The translations under genes were made by a program, and so were the position numbers. From assembly GCA_019314185.1 (NCBI GenBank), contig JAFCZU010000049.1, positions 1 through 14,546 on the forward strand: a stretch of 14,546 nt of DNA, in the 5' to 3' direction. Every line of letters starts with the position of its first letter. Position 1 is the first letter of the stretch. The notes beneath the pieces are model-generated. The model worked only from the letters and a program-made list of their open reading frames with translations, had not been told where the DNA came from and searched no databases. Shown in pieces: positions 6,592 through 14,107 of this stretch. Source of the DNA: Deltaproteobacteria bacterium (lineage in GTDB: Bacteria > Desulfobacterota > Desulfobacteria > Desulfobacterales > ETH-SRB1).

Positions 6592-6697
6592 TCGAAGCGA
6601 CGGGATCTGTGGGGGTGTTCCCAAACTTACACCAGTTGTGCAAAGGTCTCAACATCGAGATGGTTCGCTAACATGCAGACTGCGTGAATAATCCGGG

Positions 6698-8812
6698 TTA
6701 GACAAACGGAATATTCATTTGACACGTCGATATTCCTGCTGCCGGCTTATAACAGTGCATGGTATAATTCTTTACCATTCGGTCAGCGCTAAATCGCCAG
6801 CCGAGAGTACACATGGCCCGCTTCATTCGACGGACCCAATCGTGGGGCAGGCCATATGCATCTTGTTTATAATATAATGGAATGATTTTTTCTTCGAGAG
6901 CTTTAAAGATAGCCTCTCTGTCATGGGCATCTCGTATGTCGTTGTTCTTGTTTCTGGAGCCTCCGATGGCAAATCCATTGGTGCCGTCATATCCTTCAGA
7001 CCACCACCCGTCGAGAACAGAAAGATTCAACCCTCCATTCAAGGCCACTTTCATCCCACTGGTACCGCAGGCCTCATACCCCTGTCTGGGGGTGTTCAGC
7101 CAGAGATCGACCCCTTGTACCAAGTGGCGGCATACATTAATGTCGTAATCTTCAATAAAGACTACTTTCCCGGCAACACGCGGTTTGATTGCGAATTGAT
7201 ACACTCGTTTGACGAGATCCTTCCCAATATTGTCTCTGGGATGCGCCTTCCCGGAAAAGATAATCTGAACCGCACGTTCCGGATCGGAAAGTATTTTCCA
7301 AAGCCTGTCGGGATCGTCCAACAAGAGGTTAGCTCTTTTATATCCCGCGAACCGTCGTGCAAAACCAATGGTCAACGCACGTGGATCCAAAACCGAATTT
7401 TTCGGGTGGGCACGGTGTGGAAGCCTTGGTAAGAATTCAAGTTGCCGGGTTTTGAGAAGAATGACCGTATTCCAGAGCTCTTCATCCGGTATGGAGTAGA
7501 TATGGAGCCAGATCCCTTCCTCGCCGATGCGTTGTTCCCAATCCGGAGGAAAATACTGGTGAAAAAGCTGTTTCATGGATGGTGCTAACCAGCCTAATGC
7601 GTTGATTCCATTTGTAATGTGTCCGATAGGTACCTGCTGGGGAGAACGGTCGGGCCACAACTTAGACCACATCTGGCGGCTGACCTTACCATGAATGGAA
7701 GAAACAGCATTCGATTTGCTCGCTGTTTTGAGAGCAAGGGCTGTCATACAAAACGGCTCATTTCTATTTCCCGGATGAACCCTTCCGAGATCCATAAATT
7801 GTTCGTGCGTGAGACCGAGGGATTCACTGTATCGCCGGGCCATTCTTCCGATCAGGTCTGATGAAAAGCGGTCGTGGCCTGCAGGGACCGGCGTATGCGT
7901 AGTAAATACCGTGCGGGATCCTGCCTGTTTTTTAGCATCTTCAAAGGGGATACCGTGTTCTTCCATCAGATAGCGTGCATATTCGAGTGGAGCAAACGCG
8001 CAGTGTCCCTCATTTAGGTGGATAACCCCGGGCTTGATTCCAAGACGCAGCAGCAACTTCATTCCACCGATTCCCAAGATCATCTCCTGTGATAGCCGCA
8101 CTGCTTCGTCGCCGCCGTAAAGCCGTCTGCCCAATTCTTGTATCCCTATTTTCCGAAACGCTTTTTCCATATCGAGAAAATAGAGCGGCACCCTTCCGAG
8201 ATGAACAGTCCATGCACCTATCTGCACTGTGTCGCCCTGAATGGGAAGATCAATGGTCAGGGGTTGACCATCTTTGTCCTTAACACGAACAAGAGGAAGA
8301 TCTTCGGGATCAAATAGTTCATAGTCTGCAATCTGGTCTCCTGTTCCAGCAATCCTTTGACGAAAATAGCCCTCACGATAGAAGAGGCTTACACCGACCA
8401 TGGGGATTCCTAAATCAGAAGCGCTTTTCAAGTGATCTCCGGCTAACACCCCAAGTCCTCCGGAATAAAGAGGCAGGGATTCATGGATGCCTAATTCAGC
8501 ACAAAAATAGGCAACAGGCCGTGCACGTAACGGTCCTGCATTCAAACACCCCCAGGTGGATGGGGCCTCCATATAGCGATTAAGGTCAGAAAAGACCTTG
8601 TGGAATTTGATACATAGTGATAGGTCGTTGCACAACTCTTTCAGACGTTCTTTGCCAAGTTGTTTGAGAAAAGCAATGGGTGAGTGCCTGCTTTTGCGCC
8701 AAAGCTTGGGATCAATGTTGCGCCATACATCAACGGCCTCCGGGTGCCAGGTCCACCAGAGATTACGGGCCAATTCCAACATCCTTTGTTCTAACTGTTC
8801 TCCTTCGTTCAT
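6698..8812 (-). CDS. glgP: alpha-glucan (glycogen) phosphorylase, GT35, short form with N-terminal DUF3417
   Basis: A 704-residue cytosolic enzyme that splits alpha-1,4-glucan with phosphate to glucose-1-phosphate. The N-terminus (ARNLWWTWHPEAVDVWRNID) is the DUF3417 region of the short phosphorylase class. The core follows: AYFCAELGIHESLPLYSGGL, GVLAGDHLKSASDLG, HLNEGHCAF, FTTHTPVPAGHDRF, HITNGINALGW, IGFARRFAGYKRANLL and finally EACGTSGMKVALNGGLN with the pyridoxal-phosphate Lys at about 588, then VLDGWWSEGYDGTNGFAIG. No key residue is seen missing. ATG at 8812 has GAGGG 8 nt upstream; a TTG at 8827 is directly against its AAGGA. It stands alone, with no other glycogen gene in the window. 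Its base composition is richer in G+C than the flanking genes, and an IS relic lies just downstream, so acquisition by transfer is possible. Confidence 0.96.
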   Translation of the reverse strand: MNEGEQLEQRMLELARNLWWTWHPEAVDVWRNIDPKLWRKSRHSPIAFLKQLGKERLKELCNDLSLCIKFHKVFSDLNRYMEAPSTWGCLNAGPLRARPVAYFCAELGIHESLPLYSGGLGVLAGDHLKSASDLGIPMVGVSLFYREGYFRQRIAGTGDQIADYELFDPEDLPLVRVKDKDGQPLTIDLPIQGDTVQIGAWTVHLGRVPLYFLDMEKAFRKIGIQELGRRLYGGDEAVRLSQEMILGIGGMKLLLRLGIKPGVIHLNEGHCAFAPLEYARYLMEEHGIPFEDAKKQAGSRTVFTTHTPVPAGHDRFSSDLIGRMARRYSESLGLTHEQFMDLGRVHPGNRNEPFCMTALALKTASKSNAVSSIHGKVSRQMWSKLWPDRSPQQVPIGHITNGINALGWLAPSMKQLFHQYFPPDWEQRIGEEGIWLHIYSIPDEELWNTVILLKTRQLEFLPRLPHRAHPKNSVLDPRALTIGFARRFAGYKRANLLLDDPDRLWKILSDPERAVQIIFSGKAHPRDNIGKDLVKRVYQFAIKPRVAGKVVFIEDYDINVCRHLVQGVDLWLNTPRQGYEACGTSGMKVALNGGLNLSVLDGWWSEGYDGTNGFAIGGSRNKNNDIRDAHDREAIFKALEEKIIPLYYKQDAYGLPHDWVRRMKRAMCTLGWRFSADRMVKNYTMHCYKPAAGISTCQMNIPFV

Positions 8813-8921
8813 CTGTTTAACCCTCAATCCTTAGTTTTCATCAAAAGCCACTGTTTTTCCCCTGCCTTTTCTGGTGGGATTTTCGGCACTGCCCACGATT
8901 TCTATCCATTGGAATTAAGTT

Positions 8922-8960
8922 ATACTTAAACATAAGTATCAGAGTATAATCAGATGTCAA
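8922..8960 (-). promoter_or_regulatory. possible glgP promoter with overlapping inverted repeat
   Basis: A 7-bp inverted repeat, ATACTTA-AACA-TAAGTAT, lies at 8922-8939. On the minus strand TTGACA (8960-8955) stands upstream, and a 17-nt spacer would put a poor -10 (ACTTAT) inside the repeat. The arrangement resembles a regulated promoter about 110 nt before glgP, but the weak -10 leaves this uncertain. Confidence 0.4.
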
Positions 8961-8975
8961 GACGTCAGTGCGTTG

Positions 8976-9107
8976 GTATCAACAACATCTGTTGCTATTA
9001 CGAAACCAAAAGGACAATTGTTTAGACAATCATTTTAGCAATGTTTTTTTTGTGGCTTTTATACTACAGCAAATACTTGTTAGCAGCAGATGTAATCTTG
9101 TTGATAC
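8976..9107. repeat. imperfect inverted repeat in the glgP upstream gap
   Basis: GTATCAACAA + CATCTGTTGCTA (8976-8997) is matched in reverse complement by TAGCAGCAGATG + TTGTTGATAC (9081-9107), with a 5-nt insertion in the right arm and one mismatch. A smaller hairpin, ATTGT-TTAG-ACAAT, lies inside at 9017-9030. It may be a foldback relic. Confidence 0.55.
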
Positions 9108-9398
9108 ATTTCGTATCTGTCGCATTCTGGTAATGGGCATTGTTCTCTGCGAATCTTTGATTGGCATGATTTGCCCACTCACTGAATGGGAAAATTACTT
9201 TAGAGTAAGAGGGGGTAAGATCAGATATATGAAACAAGCTTTATGCAGGAATGGATTCACAAAATCATATTTTTTGATTTCAGTGAACTAACATTTGTGA
9301 TCGTGTATACACTTTTTTTGCAGTCATTCTGTTAACCTTCTGGGTGATTCCTCTGGATTTGAAAAAATCTTAGGAACTCCCGGAAATAAATAAGCAAC

Positions 9399-10196
9399 TC
9401 ATCCTGATACGTCTTTATTACCTAAAAATTTATTGATGCGGGCAATATAGGTTTGGGTTTCCAGGGGTAACCTCTCCGGATGCCTTTCGACATTCCCCAT
9501 TCCCCAATTATAAGCCGCCAGAGCAAGAGTAACATTACCATCATACCGGTCCAGCAAGCTTTTCAAATATCGGGTCCCCGCCATGACATTTTCAACAGGA
9601 TTGTAGGAATTTTTGACACCCAGTTCTTTGGCTGTCTCCGGCATAAGCTGCATCAGGCCCATTGCTCCTTTAGACGAAGTGCTGTCAACATTAAAATCAC
9701 TTTCAGCCTTTACCACCGCCTTTATTAAGTCCGGGTCAACATCATAAGTTTTTGAAGCATGCGCAATGATATTTTCAATTTCAGTTCGTGATGACGCTTT
9801 TTGCATTTCCGGTTGTATTTCCAAAAAGACCTGTTGGGATTTTGACACATGAAATTCCATTTGCCGACCTGCACTACAAATATTCATCCAGTCGAGCTTA
9901 AATTTATCCGAGGTACTATTTTTATCAAACTCAGAAAGTACGCTAAGCAAACACTCATTCATGCGCATCTGAATAATTTCATATAGTTTTTGCGCTTGAT
10001 CCTGATTTAAAGGCAACGCCTTATGAGGATAACCGCTTACAGAATCAAGACTCTCGATGCTATTTTTCAACAGCTTGTCAAATGGGCCTAAACCTTTGTC
10101 TGTGCTCGGTCCTGCTTTATTTAAAGTTTGCTTTTGATGGTTCTGTACAGGTCGGCAAGCTCCTGAACTGATATTGATATGAAATGGTATTTTCAT
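9399..10196 (-). CDS. lytic transglycosylase (SLT) domain protein without signal peptide
   Basis: A 265-residue protein whose C-terminal half (about 138-262) is a family-1 lytic transglycosylase domain. Catalytic E165 is in VVKAESDFNVDSTSSKGAMG, then LMQLMPETAKELG, ENVMAGTRYLKSLL, ALAAYNWGMGNV (AAYNAG in most relatives) and ETQTYIARINKFL. Such enzymes cut peptidoglycan between MurNAc and GlcNAc. The first 137 residues are polar, with no signal peptide or membrane helix, and match no domain I know. Export would need another route, such as a flagellar or type III-like system, or holin-assisted release; no such genes are nearby. AAGGA lies 9 nt before the ATG. It appears to be a single gene. Confidence 0.9.
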   Translation of the reverse strand: MKIPFHINISSGACRPVQNHQKQTLNKAGPSTDKGLGPFDKLLKNSIESLDSVSGYPHKALPLNQDQAQKLYEIIQMRMNECLLSVLSEFDKNSTSDKFKLDWMNICSAGRQMEFHVSKSQQVFLEIQPEMQKASSRTEIENIIAHASKTYDVDPDLIKAVVKAESDFNVDSTSSKGAMGLMQLMPETAKELGVKNSYNPVENVMAGTRYLKSLLDRYDGNVTLALAAYNWGMGNVERHPERLPLETQTYIARINKFLGNKDVSG

Positions 10197-10288
10197 AACC
10201 TTAATTCCTTTTTACCGTATTTCATTTATAATCTATTCAAATTATTCAAATTTCATGCCAATTACGCCCAACAGATGCAACTTTTAAA

Positions 10289-10366
10289 AGGCTGCTAAAA
10301 AACCAAAGAAAAAAGGAGCATTCTGATCGACTTGAGAAAAATGAAGGCTGACTTATGCAGCAGCCT
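10289..10366. repeat. short inverted repeat in the gap upstream of the transglycosylase gene
   Basis: AGGCTGCT (10289-10296) is repeated in reverse complement as AGCAGCCT (10359-10366), 62 nt apart. It lies between the ends of two minus-strand genes and could be a terminator-like fold or a repeat relic. The loop is too long for a typical intrinsic terminator. Confidence 0.45.
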
Positions 10367-10389
10367 GAAAAGTCATAGACCTTTCCAAT

Positions 10390-11367
10390 TTAACAATACA
10401 AAACCTCAGCAATAAGAGAATTGACTCTTTTTTCAATTTCGCCGCACACTTTAATCATAAAATCAATGGATTTGCCGGAAGGATCGGGTACTTCCCAGTT
10501 GCACATGTTAGCACCTGATATAAATGTGCATTCTTTGCCACAGCCCATGGTTATTATCATATCCGGCTTTTCGTCTGAAAGTGCGTACTCAATCGATTTT
10601 GGCTGACGAAACGCCATGTCTATCTTTTTTTTGCTCATTGCTTCAACCATGACAGGATTGATTCCATTTGCAGGGTTGCTGCCTCCACTTACAGCTTCAA
10701 TTTTATCTCCTGCAAGGCGTTGGACGAAAGCAGCGGCAATCTGGCTGCGACAAGCATTTTCACGGCAGACAAACAGAATTTTTTTTCTGCTGAGAAGCGG
10801 TGCTAAAAGAATGTTTGCTGCTTCTTTTACCTCACTTAAAACAGCGGGGTGTTTTTCCATATCACCGGCATGTTCAATACCTCTGTATGTCAAGCTTCCC
10901 TCAAAGCTTGCCCCAACAGCATCAAAAAAGTATTTTGCTGTAAGGTTAATGCCGTCAAATAGATTTTTCCCTTTTGTGGCCCCAAGCGCAAGCAGAAACC
11001 CGCGTCTATATTTTTGCGCCGGATCGGTTAGCTTTAGTTTGTGTTTTCTTGACCAGAGTGCTTGGCACCTGTCGATGAGCGCTTTTAGCTGGGCGGTTGC
11101 ATTACAGAAAAATATCGGAGTAGCGGCTACTATAACATCCGCCTTACGCAGCAGTGGATATATTTCATTCTTCATGTCGTCATTAATAGGACAAAATCCC
11201 TTTTTTGAACACACAGTGTATTCCTTGCAAGGGATAATGTTTTTTTGGTTTACTTCAACAACATGTGTATGTGCCCCCAGTTTTTCTGCTTCATCCATAA
11301 AGGCTGAAAGTAAAAACGATGTATTACCCTTTTTTCGTGGACTTCCCTGTAAGCCAAGCACCATCAT
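10390..11367 (-). CDS. fused NAD(P)H-dependent FMN reductase-like flavoprotein and LMW-PTP-type arsenate reductase
   Basis: A 325-residue cytosolic two-domain protein. Residues 1-190 are flavodoxin-like: LGLQGSPRKKGNTSFLL (flavin phosphate loop) and ATPIFFCNATAQLKALIDRC. A Cys cluster C47-x5-C53-x5-C59 before PINDDM resembles iron-sulfur flavoproteins, but the Cys expected at position 50 is Tyr. Residues 195-325 are an ArsC/low-molecular-weight phosphatase domain: ILFVCRENACRSQIAAAF holds the CX5R P-loop (C201, R207), TMGCGKEC gives C276 and C280 as likely redox partners, and D295 (VPDPSG) is the general acid. It should reduce arsenate to arsenite; the fused flavoprotein might supply electrons. 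The domain fusion is direct, with no frameshift. AAGGA lies 10 nt before the ATG. Confidence 0.88.
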   Translation of the reverse strand: MMVLGLQGSPRKKGNTSFLLSAFMDEAEKLGAHTHVVEVNQKNIIPCKEYTVCSKKGFCPINDDMKNEIYPLLRKADVIVAATPIFFCNATAQLKALIDRCQALWSRKHKLKLTDPAQKYRRGFLLALGATKGKNLFDGINLTAKYFFDAVGASFEGSLTYRGIEHAGDMEKHPAVLSEVKEAANILLAPLLSRKKILFVCRENACRSQIAAAFVQRLAGDKIEAVSGGSNPANGINPVMVEAMSKKKIDMAFRQPKSIEYALSDEKPDMIITMGCGKECTFISGANMCNWEVPDPSGKSIDFMIKVCGEIEKRVNSLIAEVLYC

Positions 11368-11393
11368 GATAATAAAATCCTTGCTTTAAGAGT

Positions 11394-11523
11394 GATGGCG
11401 TCGTAAAAAGTTCCATCTACTGCGTTGCAGTGATTTTTCGGACACTCAACATACTATTGCAGTATGCCTTCGATCCTGAAAAATTACCACGCTTTGTATA
11501 TGAAACTTTTTACCGTAGCCATC
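11394..11523. repeat. 130-bp imperfect hairpin element (MITE-like)
   Basis: The left end GATGGCGTCGTAAAAAGTT is matched by the right end, read in reverse as GATGGCTACGGTAAAAAGTT. Inner segments (GTGATTTTTCGGA against TCCTGAAAAATTACCAC) also pair, and the centre is a perfect CATACT-ATTGC-AGTATG hairpin at 11451-11467 or close to it. No coding potential is seen. From memory, such foldback elements are common between genes of Desulfobacterota. Single ends recur at 2958 and 6439. Confidence 0.8.
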
Positions 11524-11529
11524 TATAGT

Positions 11530-11629
11530 TAATGAATTCATAAAAAGTTAAAAAACTACTTTTTACGAAACCTGGCACCTAACACCTAACACTTTACATC
11601 TGATGAATTCGATTTTTACGAATTCATTA
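11530..11629. repeat. second inverted repeat, TAATGAATTC-type, nested hairpin
   Basis: TAATGAATTCATAAAAA (11530-11546) and the reverse complement of 11613-11629 match at 16 of 17 positions. An inner AAAAAGT/ACTTTTT hairpin lies at 11542-11564, and heptamer cluster B lies between the arms. It begins 6 nt after the 130-bp element and ends about 20 nt before the next gene, just ahead of its AAGGA. Confidence 0.75.
11569..11596. repeat. degenerate 7-bp tandem repeat cluster B
   Basis: Four heptamers in register: AACCTGG, CACCTAA, CACCTAA, CACTTTA. They lie between the arms of the TAATGAATTC inverted repeat. Confidence 0.7.
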
Positions 11630-11650
11630 AAATAAGGATATCCAATTAAA

Positions 11651-11983
11651 ATGGCAACAGAAAGAGATATTGTACTTATATATTCAGAAGATACACCGCT
11701 TACTTTTGCAAGAATAGAGGAAATATCAGCAAATATAAAACGGAACTGGTATCATGTAAAGATGCTTCTTCTTCAGATGCCTCTTCAATCTGTCAGATGG
11801 ATTTTAAAAGATTCATATATTAATGGTGAAGAGTTTACAATGGATGGGAGAAAAGTACGCTTGGAGCTGATAGAATCCCCGGCGGTTGCTGAACCATCTG
11901 ACATACATGAAGAAAAAGGCAGGAAAGTCCGAGGCTCAAAAAGCGGAAATGTAATATTATTGATAGACAGAAAGAAGGTATGA
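11651..11983 (+). CDS. small conserved hypothetical protein, partner of the DUF1848 gene
   Basis: A 110-residue cytosolic protein without Cys, signal peptide or membrane segment. Residues 1-75 look like a compact domain: ERDIVLIYSEDTPLTFARIE, then a helix, WYHVKMLLLQMPLQSVRWIL and DSYINGEEFTMDGRKVRLEL. The tail from about 76 is charged and probably flexible. I believe similar short proteins occur in other Desulfobacterota but know no function. AAGGA lies 12 nt before the ATG, a long spacing. Its stop overlaps the DUF1848 start as ATGA at 11980-11983, so the two are translationally coupled. Confidence 0.82.
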   Translation: MATERDIVLIYSEDTPLTFARIEEISANIKRNWYHVKMLLLQMPLQSVRWILKDSYINGEEFTMDGRKVRLELIESPAVAEPSDIHEEKGRKVRGSKSGNVILLIDRKKV

Positions 11984-12849
11984 AGAAAATAGTAATTTCC
12001 GCTTCTCGCAGAACAGATATTCCGGCTTTTTACATGAACTGGTTTATGGAGCAGACCAAAAAGGGTTTCTTTGAAGTGATAAACCCTTATAACAGACATA
12101 TATCAATAGCGCCCGCAAGCCCTGACAAAGTTCATACCATTGTATTCTGGTCAAAAAATTTTGGCCCGTTCATTGAAGGAAGGTTTGGAGAAAAACTGCT
12201 TGATGCTGGATTCAATCTTTTTTTTAATTTTACAATAAATTCCAGATCTGTCGAGCTTGAACCGAATGTGCCTTCTTTAACACAACGTCTGAAACAGCTT
12301 GAATATCTCTGCGGTAATTTTGGTGCAAGGTGTATAAACTGGAGGTTTGATCCAATATGTTTTTACAAGACAAACAATAGAGACATTAAAGATAATCTGC
12401 GTGATTTGCCTGTAATTGCGCGCAGGGCTTCCGAATATGGCATCAGAAGATGTATCACCAGCTTTATGGATGATTATCGAAAAATCCGCAAAAGGACTGC
12501 GTCAATTCCAGGTTTTTCATTTATAGACCCGCAGATTGACAGGAAAAAAGAAATAATTTTAAGCGTTGAAGAGAAGCTGACAGCGGAAAAAATCGAACTA
12601 TATGCCTGCTGTGAAAAAAATCTGATAGATATTCTTCCCGCAACCTCGAGTATAAGAAAAAGTTCGTGCATACCAAATGATCTTCTTGTCAAAATATACG
12701 GCGGCAGTCTTTCTTTCAAAAAAGACACTGGTCAGAGAGTAAAAGATGGCTGCGGATGCATGACTTCTGTTGATATCGGTTCGTACGATCTTCATCCATG
12801 TTATCATAACTGTCTTTTTTGTTACGCAAACCCATGCTCTGTTTCGTAA
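11980..12849 (+). CDS. DUF1848 family protein with C-terminal CX3CX2C
   Basis: A 289-residue soluble protein with the DUF1848 pattern: start ISASRRTDIPAFYMNWF (6-22), TIVFWSKNFGPF (53-64), CINWRFDPICFY (118-129) and a C-terminal Cys block, GCGCMTSVDIGSYDLHPCYH to NCLFCYANPC. Within the block, C274-YHN-C278-LF-C281 has exactly the spacing of the radical-SAM iron-sulfur motif, followed by YANP. Extra Cys residues are C210, C211, C230, C258, C260 and C286. The function of the family is not established as far as I know; a radical-SAM or other Fe-S enzyme is an inference. The gene starts inside the stop of the upstream small gene. After its stop comes heptamer cluster C. Confidence 0.87.
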   Translation: MKKIVISASRRTDIPAFYMNWFMEQTKKGFFEVINPYNRHISIAPASPDKVHTIVFWSKNFGPFIEGRFGEKLLDAGFNLFFNFTINSRSVELEPNVPSLTQRLKQLEYLCGNFGARCINWRFDPICFYKTNNRDIKDNLRDLPVIARRASEYGIRRCITSFMDDYRKIRKRTASIPGFSFIDPQIDRKKEIILSVEEKLTAEKIELYACCEKNLIDILPATSSIRKSSCIPNDLLVKIYGGSLSFKKDTGQRVKDGCGCMTSVDIGSYDLHPCYHNCLFCYANPCSVS

Positions 12850-12863
12850 TATCTAAAGTGATC

Positions 12864-12891
12864 GGTTCCAAGTTCAAGGTTCAAAGGTTAT
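12864..12891. repeat. degenerate 7-bp tandem repeat cluster C
   Basis: Heptamers GGTTCCA, AGTTCAA, GGTTCAA, AGGTTAT in register. On the minus strand they read as TTGAACC-type units, sharing the AACC core with the other clusters. It begins 15 nt after the DUF1848 stop. Confidence 0.7.
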
Positions 12892-13015
12892 AGCTTACTG
12901 ATTTCCTTAACTTTACAACACGATGCTCAGATTAGTCTTTCGGCCATTGGGTGAAACATAACATGCGCACATATTGCCGTGTTATCCTTTTATTAATAGT
13001 GAGTTATGGCTCTTC

Positions 13016-13043
13016 AACCGTGAACCGTGAACGTTGAACCGCT
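13016..13043. repeat. degenerate 7-bp tandem repeat cluster D
   Basis: Heptamers AACCGTG, AACCGTG, AACGTTG, AACCGCT in register, ending 14 nt before the dusB-like start codon, so they would lie in the 5' leader of that mRNA. The gap 12850-13057 otherwise shows nothing recognisable. Confidence 0.8.
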
Positions 13044-13057
13044 CAACCCAGGTAATA

Positions 13058-14022
13058 ATGAAAATCGGTTCTCTTGCTCTTGACAATATTACAATATTAG
13101 CCCCTCTCGCGGGAATTACCATCCTGCCTTTTCGGCTTCTTGCTAAAGAGGCCGGCTGCGCGCTTGTCTGCACCGAGATGATAAGTTCCAACGGACTTGT
13201 TCGAGGATCACAAAAGACAAAGAAAAACCTTTATCTGTCCAGTTGTTTGGCGCCGATCCGTTAATAATGGCAGAAGCAGCAGAAATTGCTGAGCTTTCAG
13301 GCGCAGATTTAATTGATATCAATTTCGGCTGTTCAGTAAAAAAGGTAGTCAAAACCGGCGCCGGCGTTGCGCTGATGAAAGATCTTGACATGGCTATGGC
13401 GCTTATCAAATCTGTTCGAAAAGCAATAAATATTCCCTTTACTATAAAAATCAGGACCGGATGGAATAGTTCCGGAGACCAGGCTGTTAAATTAGCTAAA
13501 ATTGCTGAGGACTGCGGTGTTGACGCAATTGCCATTCATCCACGCACTGCCTCACAGGGGTTCAGAGGCAAAGCCGACTGGTCGATCATAGCAAAGGTTA
13601 AAAAAGCCGTGTCAATTCCTGTTATTGGAAACGGAGATATTGTTACACCGGAAGATGGCTTAAAAATGCTGAACATAACAGGATGCGATGCATTGATGAT
13701 AGGACGGGCAGCTATCGGGCAACCGTGGATTTTTTCTCAGGTATTAGCTATTATCAAGGACAAAGAAATATCTCCTGTTGATATTGTATATCGTTGCGGC
13801 ATTATGATACGATATGTTAAAATTATGATAAAATACTATGGTGAAGAACAAGCGTGTTATATGCTGCGCAGCCGTCTTGGATGGTTTGTGAAAGGTCTTC
13901 GTTATTCCAGCAAATTTCGTGAATCTATAAAGCAAATATCTTCTGAACATGAAGCCATAAAATTAATCAGAGCATACATAGAAAATTGCCCGCCACCTCA
14001 GGTCGCTTACAAGTTAGTTTGA
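13058..14022 (+). pseudogene. dusB: tRNA-dihydrouridine synthase (DusB type), frameshifted
   Basis: The first frame (13058 to about 13220) encodes MKIGSLALDNITILAPLAG, then [20 protein letters not shown] and GLVRGSQKT. The rest is one frame back (from about 13213): [33 protein letters not shown] with the catalytic Cys, [40 protein letters not shown] and [15 protein letters not shown], then the C-terminal helical domain. Everything needed to reduce uridine in tRNA with FMN/NADPH is present. At the junction roughly eight to ten residues usual in DusB proteins are missing as well as the frame, which suggests a small deletion rather than one miscalled base. AGG lies 5 nt before ATG. The intact flanks mean recent damage or an assembly error. 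Confidence 0.82.
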
Positions 14023-14107
14023 GTTTTCAAATTGATGGCTTAAATCTGACGTTGGTAGTTTAGTGGCAAAAAGGGATGTTTTTTGATATTCTTGAGGGGA
14101 ATAATTT

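Larger units (their letters stand above)
8813..9398. other. noncoding gap upstream of glgP
   Basis: About 590 nt between glgP and the transglycosylase gene, both on the minus strand. Apart from the possible promoter and the inverted repeat described separately, I see nothing I can name. A 107-codon GTG frame at 8968-9291 has no ribosome site and a protein composition unlike a real gene. Confidence 0.6.

Noticed and set aside
6592..6697. Transposase coding remnant next to the IS21-like repeats
   Set aside because: No frame gives a recognisable IstA or IstB segment.
8968..9291. 107-codon plus-strand frame starting with GTG
   Set aside because: No ribosome site, unusual composition, lies across an inverted repeat, and matches no family I recognise.
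13200..13230. Programmed -1 frameshift in dusB at GAAAAAC
   Set aside because: The heptamer is not a canonical slippery site, and family residues are missing at the junction, so a small deletion or sequence error is more likely.
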